This document shows positions 16,558-24,809 of a DNA stretch of 64,000 nucleotides, piece by piece. The position numbers and the translations under genes are program-made. Source of the stretch: DASQPR01 sp963727415 (GTDB lineage: Bacteria; Actinomycetota; Actinomycetes; Mycobacteriales; Micromonosporaceae). The notes under the pieces are model-generated. The model was not told the DNA's origin. It made no database searches and was given only the letters and a program-made list of their open reading frames with translations. Every line of letters begins with the position of its first letter. Position 1 is the first letter of the stretch. The DNA lies in NCBI GenBank assembly GCA_963727415.1, contig CAVSGF010000002.1:1922001-1986000 (forward strand). The letters run 5' to 3'.

Positions 16558-17607
16558 CTATCGGTAGTCGGCAAACACCCGGCGTAGTGCACCATCAACG
16601 GTGAGGTGTCCGCCGTGCGGCAGGATCCACTGCGGCCTCGTGTGGCCGAACGGGATACCGAAGCAGACGACTGCCTCCGGGTTGTACCGGGTCACTACCT
16701 CAGCGACCGCTTCCCGCTGCGCTTCACGTAGCCGTGCCCGGTCTGTGGCGATGGGCCGGCGGGTGAAGTCCGAGACTGGCGGGCGACCGACCAGGACGGC
16801 ATCGACCGCGCCGAGAATTCCGCGCTCGCCGAGCGAGCGGACGATCCATCCGACGTGGCGGGCGGGGAGCAGCTCCTCGGACGTCTCGATGATCAGCACC
16901 CCGCCGTTCAGAACTTCCGGAGGAAACGGGAAGCGTCCCGCCGTGAGAATCCACTCGATGACTTCGAGGCATCCGCCCCACGTGCGACCGGTGACTGAGC
17001 GGCGCGGCCCGTACCAGCTCCACGGTTCGGTCGGCTCACGTTCCCCGAAGGACTCCAGTGCTCGCGGATCGGCCCAGTCGATCCCGACGTCCTCGGACTC
17101 GCCTGGATCGGTGATCTCGACCCGCTCGCCGGTGAGCAGCGCGGCCCGCAGCGACCGTTCATGAATATCGTCCACGGCCGGCCCGGGACCAAGGTGCACC
17201 TGGGACGATCCGCCGTAGAAGCTCGCGATGCCCAATCCCCAGAGCCAGTGGTGAAGGTTGGTGTTGTCGCTGGTGCCCAGGAATGGCTTTGGATCGGCTC
17301 GGGCGACGTCGGCGTCGAGATGCGGGATGACCGTGATCTGATCCTCGCCTCCAACGACGGCCAGAATTCCCCGGATCCGGGGGTCGGCGAAGGCGGCGTT
17401 GATGTCCGCAGCCCGCGCCTCGGGCGTTGCACCAATCATGCGGGTAGTCGGGTATTCAACCGGAACGAGACCGGTCACATCGGCGAGCCGTCGCATGGCC
17501 TGCTCATGAATCTCGGGGTAGGCGCCTGCCGCCGCGAAGGACGGCGAGATGACCGCGATCTGGTCACCTGGACGGGCCTTTCGAGGGTGAACAAGATCAT
17601 GTCTCAT
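16558..17607 (-). CDS. S66 family LD-carboxypeptidase (MccF-like)
   Basis: About 349 residues. The serine nucleophile elbow is LGTSDNTNLH (Ser near residue 113), and the remaining relay is provided by the Glu in IIETSEE and the His in PFGHTRPQ, as in MccF and LD-carboxypeptidase A. Length and the variant elbow fit the MccF branch, which cleaves the amide of processed microcin C-type peptidyl nucleotides, more than murein LD-carboxypeptidases. It could give self-immunity or recycle muropeptides. Starts considered: ATG 17607 or GTG 17628; neither has a strong ribosome binding site. Confidence 0.85.
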   Translation of the reverse strand: MRHDLVHPRKARPGDQIAVISPSFAAAGAYPEIHEQAMRRLADVTGLVPVEYPTTRMIGATPEARAADINAAFADPRIRGILAVVGGEDQITVIPHLDADVARADPKPFLGTSDNTNLHHWLWGLGIASFYGGSSQVHLGPGPAVDDIHERSLRAALLTGERVEITDPGESEDVGIDWADPRALESFGEREPTEPWSWYGPRRSVTGRTWGGCLEVIEWILTAGRFPFPPEVLNGGVLIIETSEELLPARHVGWIVRSLGERGILGAVDAVLVGRPPVSDFTRRPIATDRARLREAQREAVAEVVTRYNPEAVVCFGIPFGHTRPQWILPHGGHLTVDGALRRVFADYR

Positions 17608-17647
17608 GTCGAGATTCAATATCTGCACCCGTCCGTTGGCAACGCAA

Positions 17648-17959
17648 TTACGGCCGCAGCCGTCGACTGACTCTTAGCGCGCACGCGGTGAGTTCGCTGC
17701 GCGCATCGATTCCCAGGCTCTCAATCGCCACCAGCGCGGCCATGGCGACGTCGGCCAATTCGGTCGCCACCTGTTCGGTCGTGTGCGTGACGCCCTTGCG
17801 CGGGTTGTCGCCGACCGCGCCTATCCATGCGGCCGCAGCCTCACCCGCCTCTTCGGTCACCTTCAGAATCCGGAACGTCAGCGCACCGACATCAGACCCG
17901 TTCGCGCTGTCGAGCCAGGCTCGCGACGCTTGAACGGTGTTCCATACGAGATCGTCCAT
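17648..17959 (-). CDS. MazG-like nucleotide pyrophosphohydrolase
   Basis: About 103 residues from ATG 17959. The all-alpha NTP-pyrophosphatase motif is visible as KVTEEAGEAAAAWIG (ExxE) with the second acidic pair in ATELADVAMAALVAIE. Such small MazG-like proteins hydrolyse non-canonical or excess NTPs to NMP and pyrophosphate. Longer frames upstream do not resemble the family. It is transcribed with the downstream S66 peptidase gene (41-base gap), though a functional link is not evident. Confidence 0.8.
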   Translation of the reverse strand: MDDLVWNTVQASRAWLDSANGSDVGALTFRILKVTEEAGEAAAAWIGAVGDNPRKGVTHTTEQVATELADVAMAALVAIESLGIDARSELTACALRVSRRLRP

Positions 17960-18035
17960 GCGGCAACCGTAGTAACGCGAACGGTTGCACACACTGCCTG
18001 GAACGTTGTGATGGGACCGCCTCGGCAGATCCCGT

Positions 18036-18905
18036 CTAGAACCGGTGCCATTTATCGAGCAGACGGCTGAGCCTGCCCAGCAGGCGGGCACGGGCCGGCT
18101 CGGGTGCGTGGAGAAGATGGGGCGGCCAAGCCAGTAGAAGCAGCATCAATTCCGCCGCGACGGTTGCCGATCGCAGGCGTGCGTCATCCGGAATCCCTCT
18201 GGCGCGGGCGTACGCGGCAAGCATCGCCTCGCGTGGCGGCATCAACCCGTCGAACTCCGCACGCTGCCACAGCAATGCCAGGTCCTCGGGGCCCCGGCCG
18301 AATCCCACCTCTCGCCAGTCGATCCACACAATGCGATCTGACTGGCCGAGCAGCAAGTTGCCCAGGTGCCAGTCACCATGGCGCAGGCAAATCGGCAGTT
18401 GCGTCAGCGCGGTGGTGAGGCGGTCGAACGTCGGCCAGACCGAAGCGAGCGCCGGGCCGCGGCTCATTGCCGCCCAGGCCTGGGATGCCGCGGTGATCTC
18501 ATCTCGCCCGGTGCGCTGCTCCGACTTGGCCCAGCGCCAACCTTCGGCGATCGTGGCGATGCGGCTGCTGTGCAGGCCGCCGAGCGCCGCCGCGCAGTCG
18601 ATCCAACGGTCTGGCGACCACGTAGCAGCGTTGGCGACGGCGCCTGATGACTCAAGTAAAAGGCAGCAGGAGTCGCCCTCATCAACGGCCGCGACGAGTT
18701 TCGGCACGTACACCGGTACATGCGCGGCAAGATCACGGTAGAAGTTCACCTCACGGCGGGCGCGCTCGTCATGGGCAGGCCCAGAGGCCATCTTCAGGAC
18801 GTACTCCTGCTTGCCGGCATCCGTCGCCGGGCCGACGAGCAACCGGTATACGGCTGAACCCGAGGCGCCGGCGGTCAACCTGCGGGCCTCGATCAACTCA
18901 CCCAT
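18036..18905 (-). CDS. Aminoglycoside phosphotransferase-like kinase
   Basis: 289 residues. The N-lobe glycine-rich start TAGASGSAVYRL is present, the ATP lysine in YVLKMA, the catalytic loop CLRHGDWHLGNLLLG and the metal Asp in VWIDWREVGFG, so all kinase residues are intact. Likely phosphorylates a small hydroxylated molecule. The ATG at 18905 is the only normal start, but the frame continues open and reads like protein for about 30 codons upstream, suggesting a lost or non-standard start. It follows the MFS gene on the same strand, 84 bases downstream. Confidence 0.82.
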   Translation of the reverse strand: MGELIEARRLTAGASGSAVYRLLVGPATDAGKQEYVLKMASGPAHDERARREVNFYRDLAAHVPVYVPKLVAAVDEGDSCCLLLESSGAVANAATWSPDRWIDCAAALGGLHSSRIATIAEGWRWAKSEQRTGRDEITAASQAWAAMSRGPALASVWPTFDRLTTALTQLPICLRHGDWHLGNLLLGQSDRIVWIDWREVGFGRGPEDLALLWQRAEFDGLMPPREAMLAAYARARGIPDDARLRSATVAAELMLLLLAWPPHLLHAPEPARARLLGRLSRLLDKWHRF

Positions 18906-18989
18906 GTGGTGGCCGAGTCGCGACCAGCAGCGCTCGGCCTCGCGCCCTTCCGCCCTGGTTCGCAGCGAGGCCCGGGTATTTCGCCACCA

Positions 18990-20255
18990 TCACCCACGTA
19001 CGTTGGTACTGGCGATCGGCGGTGAATCTGGTGCGGTCTCGGCCTGCGCGGGTTGGCGGAGGTCGGGCATGCCGCGCACGTCGCGGCTGCGGTGCATGAC
19101 GGTGGTGGACGCTGCGACGATAGCCGCGAAGGTGCTGAAGGCCGCGGACTGCCCAGCGTGCTCGACAAGTATCCCGGCCGCCAGCGGACCGAGTGGCGTG
19201 CTGAGGCCGAGCAGGGTGACCGCGGCGCTGATGACACGGCCTTGCAGGTGCGGCGGCGTGATGTGGATTTGGGCCGCGAACAGCACGCCGTTGGCGGGGG
19301 CGGTCACGAACTGGACGAGGGCGAGCAGGGCACCGACGGCGTACACATTGTGAGCCTGGCCGAGCAGCAGCATCAGCACGGCGACGATCCAGCCGAATCC
19401 GATGACCACCGTCGCCGGGTGGATTCGCCGCAGCACCGGCGTGGACACCGCGGCGCCGACCAGCCCGCCGATGGATCCGAGGCCTAGCGCGAGCCCGAGG
19501 TGCGCCGAGCCTTGCCCCCGTTGGGAGGCGATCACCGCGAGCGTGAGGCCGGCAAATGCGATGTTGATCCCGGCCGAGCACAGCAGTGTGGTGCGAAGGA
19601 ACGGAGACCGCCAGATGTGCTGGAGCCCGGTGGTGATGCGTGTTCGCACCGGTGTGGACGGTGTAGGCGCGCGGCGAGCGTTCAGCGATCCTCGCACGCC
19701 GGCCACCGCGACGGCACAGGCCAGGAACGATATGGCGTCCGCGAGGATCGGCAGCGCGGCGCCGATCGCGTACAGGTATCCGCCCGCCGGGCGTCCGGTC
19801 AGGTCGGCCAGATGCCCGCGGGCCTCGTTCTGGGCCAGGGCGCCGGCTAGCTGCGGCGGGGGCACGACGTGACGAACGGCGATGGTCTCGGCCGCGAATA
19901 CCGTCGGCGCGCAGAACTGTGTGGTGATCGTGGCGATTAGCAGATGCACCACAGTCAGGTGCCGCCAGACGATGGCGCCGACCACACTGGCCGCGACCAG
20001 TGCGCGAGTTACCTGGCAGCCGATGATCAGGGCGCGCACCGGGTGGCGATCGGCCCAGAGCCCGGCCGGCAACGATCCGGCCACCAGCGCCAGAGCACCG
20101 GCGCATCCGATGATCCCGGCGGCGGCGGCCGAGCCGGTGACGGCCAGGACGAGCAGCGGGTAGGCGACTGTGGCTAGGCCGGTGCCGATGGACGAGACCG
20201 CCTGGCCCGACCAGAGCAGTACGAAGTCCCGGTTGCGCCACAGCGGTGTGATCAT
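18990..20255 (-). CDS. MFS transporter (drug-efflux type)
   Basis: 421 residues with about 12 hydrophobic segments. The N-terminus LWRNRDFVLLWSGQAVSSIG and the loop ADRHPVRALII (motif A, GxxADRxxRR-like) place it with the enterobactin-exporter/macrolide-efflux group of MFS proteins. Substrate unknown. AGGAGGAGT lies upstream of the ATG at 20255. The divergent orphan Phd-type protein and the shared 34-bp palindrome, which contains both genes' ribosome binding sites, suggest that the antitoxin-like protein controls this pump. Confidence 0.9.
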   Translation of the reverse strand: MITPLWRNRDFVLLWSGQAVSSIGTGLATVAYPLLVLAVTGSAAAAGIIGCAGALALVAGSLPAGLWADRHPVRALIIGCQVTRALVAASVVGAIVWRHLTVVHLLIATITTQFCAPTVFAAETIAVRHVVPPPQLAGALAQNEARGHLADLTGRPAGGYLYAIGAALPILADAISFLACAVAVAGVRGSLNARRAPTPSTPVRTRITTGLQHIWRSPFLRTTLLCSAGINIAFAGLTLAVIASQRGQGSAHLGLALGLGSIGGLVGAAVSTPVLRRIHPATVVIGFGWIVAVLMLLLGQAHNVYAVGALLALVQFVTAPANGVLFAAQIHITPPHLQGRVISAAVTLLGLSTPLGPLAAGILVEHAGQSAAFSTFAAIVAASTTVMHRSRDVRGMPDLRQPAQAETAPDSPPIASTNVRG

Positions 20256-20265
20256 TCAGGGCACT

Positions 20266-20299
20266 CCTCCTGTATGTTTTGTACAAAACGTACAGGAGG
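20266..20299. promoter_or_regulatory. 34-bp near-perfect palindrome spanning both divergent ribosome binding sites
   Basis: Left arm CCTCCTGTATGTTTTGT (20266-20282) and right arm ACAAAACGTACAGGAGG (20283-20299) pair at 16 of 17 positions, with no spacer. The core GTTTTGTACAAAAC is perfect. The outer AGGAGG/CCTCCT are the Shine-Dalgarno sequences of the two genes. Binding here would block both transcripts; on RNA the site could also hide the ribosome binding sites. Confidence 0.78.
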
Positions 20300-20314
20300 T
20301 ACGGACTGTATGCT

Positions 20315-20599
20315 ATGGCCATGGCTGAGGAGATCCCGGTGACCCAGGCCCGTGCGGACTTCGCCGAGCTCGTCAATCGGGTCGTCTACGGGGGCGAGCG
20401 GATCGTCGTGACCCGGCATGGCAAACCGCTCGCGGCGCTAGTCTCCGCGGCCGACCTGCAGCGGCTTGAGGAACTCGACCAAGTGGCCGCAGCGACGACC
20501 GTGGTACGGATGACCCGCAGCGGTTCTGGAGCCACCGAGCGTCGGCTCGACATCGCGGCGCACGATCAGCCATCCGGCGGGGCGACACCGCGGTACTGA
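20315..20599 (+). CDS. Phd/YefM-type antitoxin-like protein without a toxin
   Basis: About 94 residues. The segment EIPVTQARADFAELVNRVVYGGERIVVTRHGKPLAALV is split here as the family's DNA-binding dimer (EIPVTQARADFAELVNRV) and the beta-strand RIVVTRHGKPLAALV. No toxin gene (RelE, Doc, PIN) follows: 20600-20718 holds no reading frame. Instead an MFS gene is divergent across a shared palindrome. The AGGAGG is 15 bases from ATG 20315 and 10 from an out-of-frame ATG at 20310, so the start is not settled. Such orphan Phd proteins can serve as ordinary repressors. Confidence 0.8.
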   Translation: MAMAEEIPVTQARADFAELVNRVVYGGERIVVTRHGKPLAALVSAADLQRLEELDQVAAATTVVRMTRSGSGATERRLDIAAHDQPSGGATPRY

Positions 20600-20718
20600 A
20601 GCGCAGCACGTGACGCGTCGACGAGACCGCCCGCACCCTCCGGCGCGGACGTAGGTTTGCGTCAGAAGGCGCCAGGCCACGCTGAGGGGCCTAGCTGTAC
20701 GGAGAGCCGCAATTCGCT

Positions 20719-21105
20719 TCACGAACGCATGACGCAGAACTCATTGCCGTCGGGATCCTGCATTGTGATCCAGTCCTCGCGCTCGGCTCGAACTGTCGCC
20801 CCCAGGGCACACAGCCGCTTGACCTCTGCGACCGCGTCGGTCGCGCTCAGGTCGAGATGAACCCGGTTCTTGACCTGCTTACCCTCTGGCACCAGTTGAA
20901 AGAAGATGCGGGGCAACCTGCCGTCGAGGGCGACGAGCAGGACCGAGGGGTCGTCCTCCGGGTCGTTGATGCCCATGGAACGCAGCCGGGCCAACTCCTC
21001 CTCGTCGTACGGCGCGATCTCATAGTCGTTCAGGGCCTGCGCCCAGAACCGGGCGGCCGACGCCGGATGAGGGCTGTCGAAGACGATGTCCTTGATGGAT
21101 GCCAC
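20719..21105 (-). CDS. VOC (glyoxalase-like) family protein
   Basis: 128 residues. Two beta-alpha-beta-beta-beta modules are evident: IKDIVFDSPHPASAARFWAQAL at the start and RVHLDLSATDAVAEVKRL in the second, with the ending WITMQDPDGNEFCVM. Actinobacterial VOC proteins of this size include bleomycin-resistance-like binders and isomerases; metal ligands cannot be assigned with confidence. The start is ATG 21105, preceded by AAGGGAGG. Convergent with the Phd-like gene, 119 bases apart. Confidence 0.85.
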   Translation of the reverse strand: MASIKDIVFDSPHPASAARFWAQALNDYEIAPYDEEELARLRSMGINDPEDDPSVLLVALDGRLPRIFFQLVPEGKQVKNRVHLDLSATDAVAEVKRLCALGATVRAEREDWITMQDPDGNEFCVMRS

Positions 21106-21205
21106 GGGGGCCTCCCTTCAGGAGCAGGTGTCAGATCCGGTCGAGCGATGCACGATTGGTCGCGCGCTGAGGGGCTCGTGAAGTATCTGCCGGGTGCCGT
21201 CGATA

Positions 21206-21673
21206 TTAACGAGCATGTTCGTTCCTCGTCCGCTGCCTGACCTGCCGGAGCCCACCGCTGGCAACCAAGCTGTTTCGATGGTGTACACGCATCAGTTCGT
21301 GTCCGCGGGGTCGACGCCGGGGTGTTCTGTGCCTGGTTCGCCTTGACCAAGACAAAAGCGGCGCGGCGCAATAGACGATCACCGGGGCGAAGTAGTGGCC
21401 GCCTCTGCCATTGGACGCCTTGACCACTGGTATGTCGATTACATCCGGGCAGGGGATGCGCCGCGTGCGCAGCATGCCACGCAATGCCAGGCAGCCCCGC
21501 TCAGCGTGGACACCGAGACGTGCCGCGCGCACGGCGAACACGGAACAGGCGACGGTCCAGGCAACCGCCGCGGCCATGGCCGTCGCGGCCATGAGGCCCG
21601 AGTCTGGCGCGAGCCGGGCAATCACGACGAACCAAACCGGTGACCCGACCAGCGCCATCAGCAGCATGGTCAC
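21206..21673 (-). CDS. Small PH-like membrane protein, probably decaying
   Basis: About 155 residues. Two transmembrane helices (MTMLLMALVGSPVWFVVIA and ATAMAAAVAWTVACSVFAV) precede a strand-rich part (RLGVHAERGCLALRG) resembling the intact bacterial PH-like protein at 34974-35444. The C-terminal third turns into Arg-rich sequence with no likeness to the family; another frame there reads GQGEPGTEHPGVDPADTN then stop, which looks more natural. Upstream of GTG 21673 the frame is still protein-like up to a stop 6 codons away. Both ends therefore look damaged. Confidence 0.45.
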   Translation of the reverse strand: MTMLLMALVGSPVWFVVIARLAPDSGLMAATAMAAAVAWTVACSVFAVRAARLGVHAERGCLALRGMLRTRRIPCPDVIDIPVVKASNGRGGHYFAPVIVYCAAPLLSWSRRTRHRTPRRRPRGHELMRVHHRNSLVASGGLRQVRQRTRNEHAR

Positions 21674-21901
21674 CGCAAGAAGGGCGTTCTGCCATCAGCT
21701 GCGCACCGTCTCGTCGCCCACGCGCTCACGGTACGCTCGCCCGGGATGGGGGTGATGTCGGTGGAGATCAGCACACTGGTTTGGCCAGGACCTGCTCGAC
21801 ATGCCGACCGCAGCCGCTGTATGCCACCTTTCCATACTTTCGGCTGGTTGCTGGAGAGCAATTCGTAGCGTTCACGTCCTCTCGACGTGCGGCCACGGCG
21901 A

Positions 21902-23542
21902 TCAGATGTCGAGCCGCGTCGCGGCAAGCCAGGTCAGGTAGCCGCCGTCGAGGTTCGCGACCCGGCGCACGTCCCCCAGCAGAGTGGCGGCGGTGTGCGC
22001 GCGCTGACCAGCCTGGCAGTAGACGACCAGTTGGCCGGCGGGCAGGTCGTTACGGCGGCTGGACAGCTCGTCGAGCGGGATGTTGATCGATCCCGGGATG
22101 TGTCCGGCCGCGTACTCCTGCGGTGTGCGCACGTCCACTATCGCCGCCCCGGCGTCCCTCAGCGTGGACAGCTCGTGCCACTGCACGCTACGCGTGATTC
22201 CGGCCATCAGGTTGTCGGCGACGTAGCCGAGCATGTTGACCGGATCCTTCGCCGAACCGAACTGGGGCGCGTACGCCAGTTCCAGATCCGCCAGGTCGGC
22301 AGCGGTCAGGCCACCCCGCATCGCCGTGGCGATCACGTCGATGCGCTTGTCCACCCCGGACCCGCCGACGGCCTGCGCCCCGAGGATCGCCCCTGTTTCC
22401 GGGGCGAACAGCAGCTTCAGTGCCATCGCCTGCGCACCCGGGTAGTAGCCGGCGTGCGAGGACGGATGGGTGTGCACCACCTGGTACGCCTGTCCGGCCC
22501 CGCGCAGCCGCTTCTCGTTGCACCCGGTGACGGCCACTGTCAGCCCGAACACCTGCACGATCGCGGTGCCGAGCCGGCCGCCCAGCGTCACCGGCCGCCC
22601 GGCGATCGCGTCCGCGACCAGCCGTCCCTGGCGGTTCGCCGTGTTCGCCAGCGGAATCAGCGCGGATCCACCGCCGATGCCGTCGAGCTTCTCCACCGCG
22701 TCGCCGACCGCGTAGATGTTTGGGTCACTGGTGCGCATCGACTCGTCGACCACGATGCCGCCGCGCGGGCCGACGGCCAGGCCGGCGGCGCGGGCCAGGT
22801 CCGTCTCCGGCCGGACACCGATGGCGAGGAGCACCAGGTCGGCGTCGAGGAGCCGCCCGTCGGCCAGCCGCACGGCGTCCGGCAGCACCTTCGTCAGCTC
22901 GGTGCCCAGCGACAGGCCCACGCCATGAGCGGACAGCTCGGCGTGCACCAGCGCCGCCAGCTCCGGATCCAGCGGTGCCAGCACCTGGCGGCCCAGCTCG
23001 ACCACGGTCACCGACAGTCCACGCCGGTGCAGGTTCTCCGCCGATTCCAGCCCGATGAAGCCACCACCGACCACCACCGCCGTTCGCGGCCGCCGCTCCC
23101 CGAGCGCCGCAACGATCCGGTCAGCGTCCGGCACCGACCGCAGCGCCACCGCCCGCTCGACACCGGGCACGTCGGGCACGACCGGCGCCGCGCCCGGGCT
23201 GAGCACCAGCCGATCCCACCCCTCCTCGTACTCCCGGCCGCTGTCCAGGTCCCGCACTGCCACCGTGCGCCGCCCCCGATCGACCGACAGCACCTCGCTG
23301 CGCACCCGCACATCCAGCCCGAACCGCTCGCGCAGCCGCCCCGGGGTCTGCAGCAGCAGATCCGACCGGTCGGCGATCACGCCGCCCACGTGATACGGCA
23401 GCCCGCAATTCGCGTACGAGACATTCTCGCCCCGCTCGAACACCACGATGTCGTCAGCCGGCCGCAGCCTGCGCAGCCTCGTCGCCGCCGACATCCCGCC
23501 GGCCACACCACCCACGATCACGGTTTTCAAGGGCTCCTCCAA
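21902..23542 (-). CDS. CoA-disulfide reductase/NADH oxidase-like flavoprotein with C-terminal rhodanese domain
   Basis: 546 residues. FAD-binding VIVGGVAGGMSAATRLRR at the N-terminus, single active Cys in VSYANCGLPYH (Cys46), NAD(P)-binding VVVGGGFIGLESAENL, second FAD motif PNIYAVGDAV, and a rhodanese domain with catalytic Cys509 in VVYCQAGQRA. This is the CoADR-Rhd arrangement, which reduces CoA persulfide and CoA disulfide with NAD(P)H. An ATACCCC-like dyad of the kind bound by CsoR/CstR regulators lies 29 bases upstream, so induction by persulfide stress is likely. The regulator itself is not in the vicinity. Confidence 0.93.
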   Translation of the reverse strand: MEEPLKTVIVGGVAGGMSAATRLRRLRPADDIVVFERGENVSYANCGLPYHVGGVIADRSDLLLQTPGRLRERFGLDVRVRSEVLSVDRGRRTVAVRDLDSGREYEEGWDRLVLSPGAAPVVPDVPGVERAVALRSVPDADRIVAALGERRPRTAVVVGGGFIGLESAENLHRRGLSVTVVELGRQVLAPLDPELAALVHAELSAHGVGLSLGTELTKVLPDAVRLADGRLLDADLVLLAIGVRPETDLARAAGLAVGPRGGIVVDESMRTSDPNIYAVGDAVEKLDGIGGGSALIPLANTANRQGRLVADAIAGRPVTLGGRLGTAIVQVFGLTVAVTGCNEKRLRGAGQAYQVVHTHPSSHAGYYPGAQAMALKLLFAPETGAILGAQAVGGSGVDKRIDVIATAMRGGLTAADLADLELAYAPQFGSAKDPVNMLGYVADNLMAGITRSVQWHELSTLRDAGAAIVDVRTPQEYAAGHIPGSINIPLDELSSRRNDLPAGQLVVYCQAGQRAHTAATLLGDVRRVANLDGGYLTWLAATRLDI

Positions 23543-23570
23543 TCCCTGGTGCGTTCAGCCATGTGCACCT

Positions 23571-23584
23571 TACCCCCCGGGGTA
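23571..23584. promoter_or_regulatory. TACCCC-N2-GGGGTA dyad, CsoR/CstR-like operator
   Basis: TACCCC (23571-23576), CC, GGGGTA (23579-23584), upstream of the CoA-disulfide reductase start at 23542. CsoR-family sensors, including the persulfide sensor CstR, bind dyads with G/C tracts flanked by TA. Position and target gene fit; the protein that binds is inferred. The following 250 bases (23590-23840) contain no gene I can support. Confidence 0.55.
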
Positions 23585-23840
23585 TAGCGCACATTGCGGG
23601 GAGGGGCCGCGTGCACGAGGCCAGGCCACGCGGCGGCGGGCCGGGGTGCTGCGGCTGGAAGTGCTCCGCGAGCGGGCGCTGGAGCGGCTTTTCCAGGCAC
23701 AGGGCTAGTCGACGAGCGGCTATCCTCGCTCGGCGGCGCGGTGATCACCTATCAAGGATGCACCAAGGCCTGGGTCAACGGGCAGCCCGTAGCTGCCTCA
23801 ACGCTGCCGGCGGAACCAGCGGCCCATTGCGCTGCGACGG

Positions 23841-24098
23841 TCACGACGGGGCCGACCACCGGGTCTTTGACGTCCGTGTAGAGCCTTCCCGCCGTTCCTC
23901 CTGCCTTGGCTCGTAGACGCCCACCAGCACTCCGAAGCGGACCTCGTCCTCGCCCGCCTCATCGAGCTTCTCCACAAGGTCGGTCAGCGTTGCCGTAAGC
24001 ACCTCGGCCTGCGCTCGGGTCAATCGCACGTGGCGCAGGACCAGGAATGGGTCGGGCGCTGCATCCGCGATCTCCTTGGCGACAACCCGCAACGCGGC
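23841..24098 (-). pseudogene. C-terminal fragment of a helix-turn-helix (ArsR-like) regulator
   Basis: From 24098 downward the minus strand reads AALRVVAKEIADAAPDPFLV, then LTRAQAEVLTATLTDLVEKL and GVLVGVYEPRQEE, which matches in style the C-terminal half of actinobacterial ArsR-family winged-helix regulators. The DNA-binding half is missing: upstream of about 24100 the sequence switches to a truncated PHP gene on the opposite strand. The recognisable part ends before the in-frame stop, so the last 15 residues may also be altered. Confidence 0.5.
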
Positions 24099-24153
24099 GG
24101 CCGACGGCGCGCTAGCCCGCTCGCCGACGAAGTGCAGGCGACGGGCGCCGCGT

Positions 24154-24753
24154 GTGGCGATCGCACGCTGCCGGGAACGATTTCCCGGCCTGCGGATTCT
24201 CAGCGGCCTGGAGATGGGCGAACCGCACCGGCATCCCGAAGCCTGCGCGGGGATCCTCCGAGCGGGCCGGTTCGATTTGGTACTCGGCTCCCTGCACAGC
24301 CTGCCCGACCTGGGCAGCTTTGCCGAACCATGGGGCATCTACCCGCACCGGGACGCGCACGACGTGGTCCGTGAGTACCTCACCGAGGTGGCCGCCATGG
24401 TCGAGCAGAGTGACACCTTCTCCGTGCTTGCCCACATCGACTACCCGATCCGCTCCTGGCCGGCGGAGCGTGCAGGTCCGTTCGATCCCTCGGCATTCGA
24501 GGACGAATTCCGTGTCGCGTTGCGAGCCACCGCACAGACCGGCCGCGCGTTGGAGCTCAACACGCGGCTGCCTCTGGACGGCGCGATCCTGACCTGGTGG
24601 CACGAAGAAGGCGGCAACGCGATCACGTTCGGCAGCGATGCACATACGGCCTCGTTCGTCGGCCACCGGTTCCGGGAAGCGGAGCACATGGCCGAGGCAC
24701 ACGGCTTCCGCCCCGGCCGGAGCCGGTACGACCTATGGGGACGCGTGGATTAA
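24154..24753 (+). pseudogene. 5'-truncated PHP-domain phosphoesterase (histidinol-phosphatase-like)
   Basis: The frame carries the later PHP motifs: ILSGLEMGEPHRHPEA, LVLGSLHSLPD, FSVLAHIDYP and ITFGSDAHT. The first motif (HxH near the N-terminus, essential for the metal cluster) and roughly 80 residues are absent; before about 24150 the translation is unrelated Arg-rich sequence. An upstream ATG at 24076 could still allow translation, but the enzyme would lack metal ligands. It is followed 56 bases later by a methyltransferase. Confidence 0.65.
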
Positions 24754-24809
24754 TCTGCCCTGGAGCCGAGCCCACGATTCACGGCACCCGCTGGGGAAGG
24801 ACCCGAACG

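Noticed and set aside
21887..23587. 566-codon plus-strand frame opposite the flavoprotein gene
   Set aside because: Composition (Arg, His, Gln-rich) is that of an antisense frame; the minus strand has all motifs of CoADR-Rhd.
23594..23881. Plus-strand frames after the CsoR-like dyad, one ending RLEVLRERALERLFQAQG
   Set aside because: No start with ribosome binding site and no family; the Leu/Arg-rich ending is not enough to call a CsoR-type regulator.
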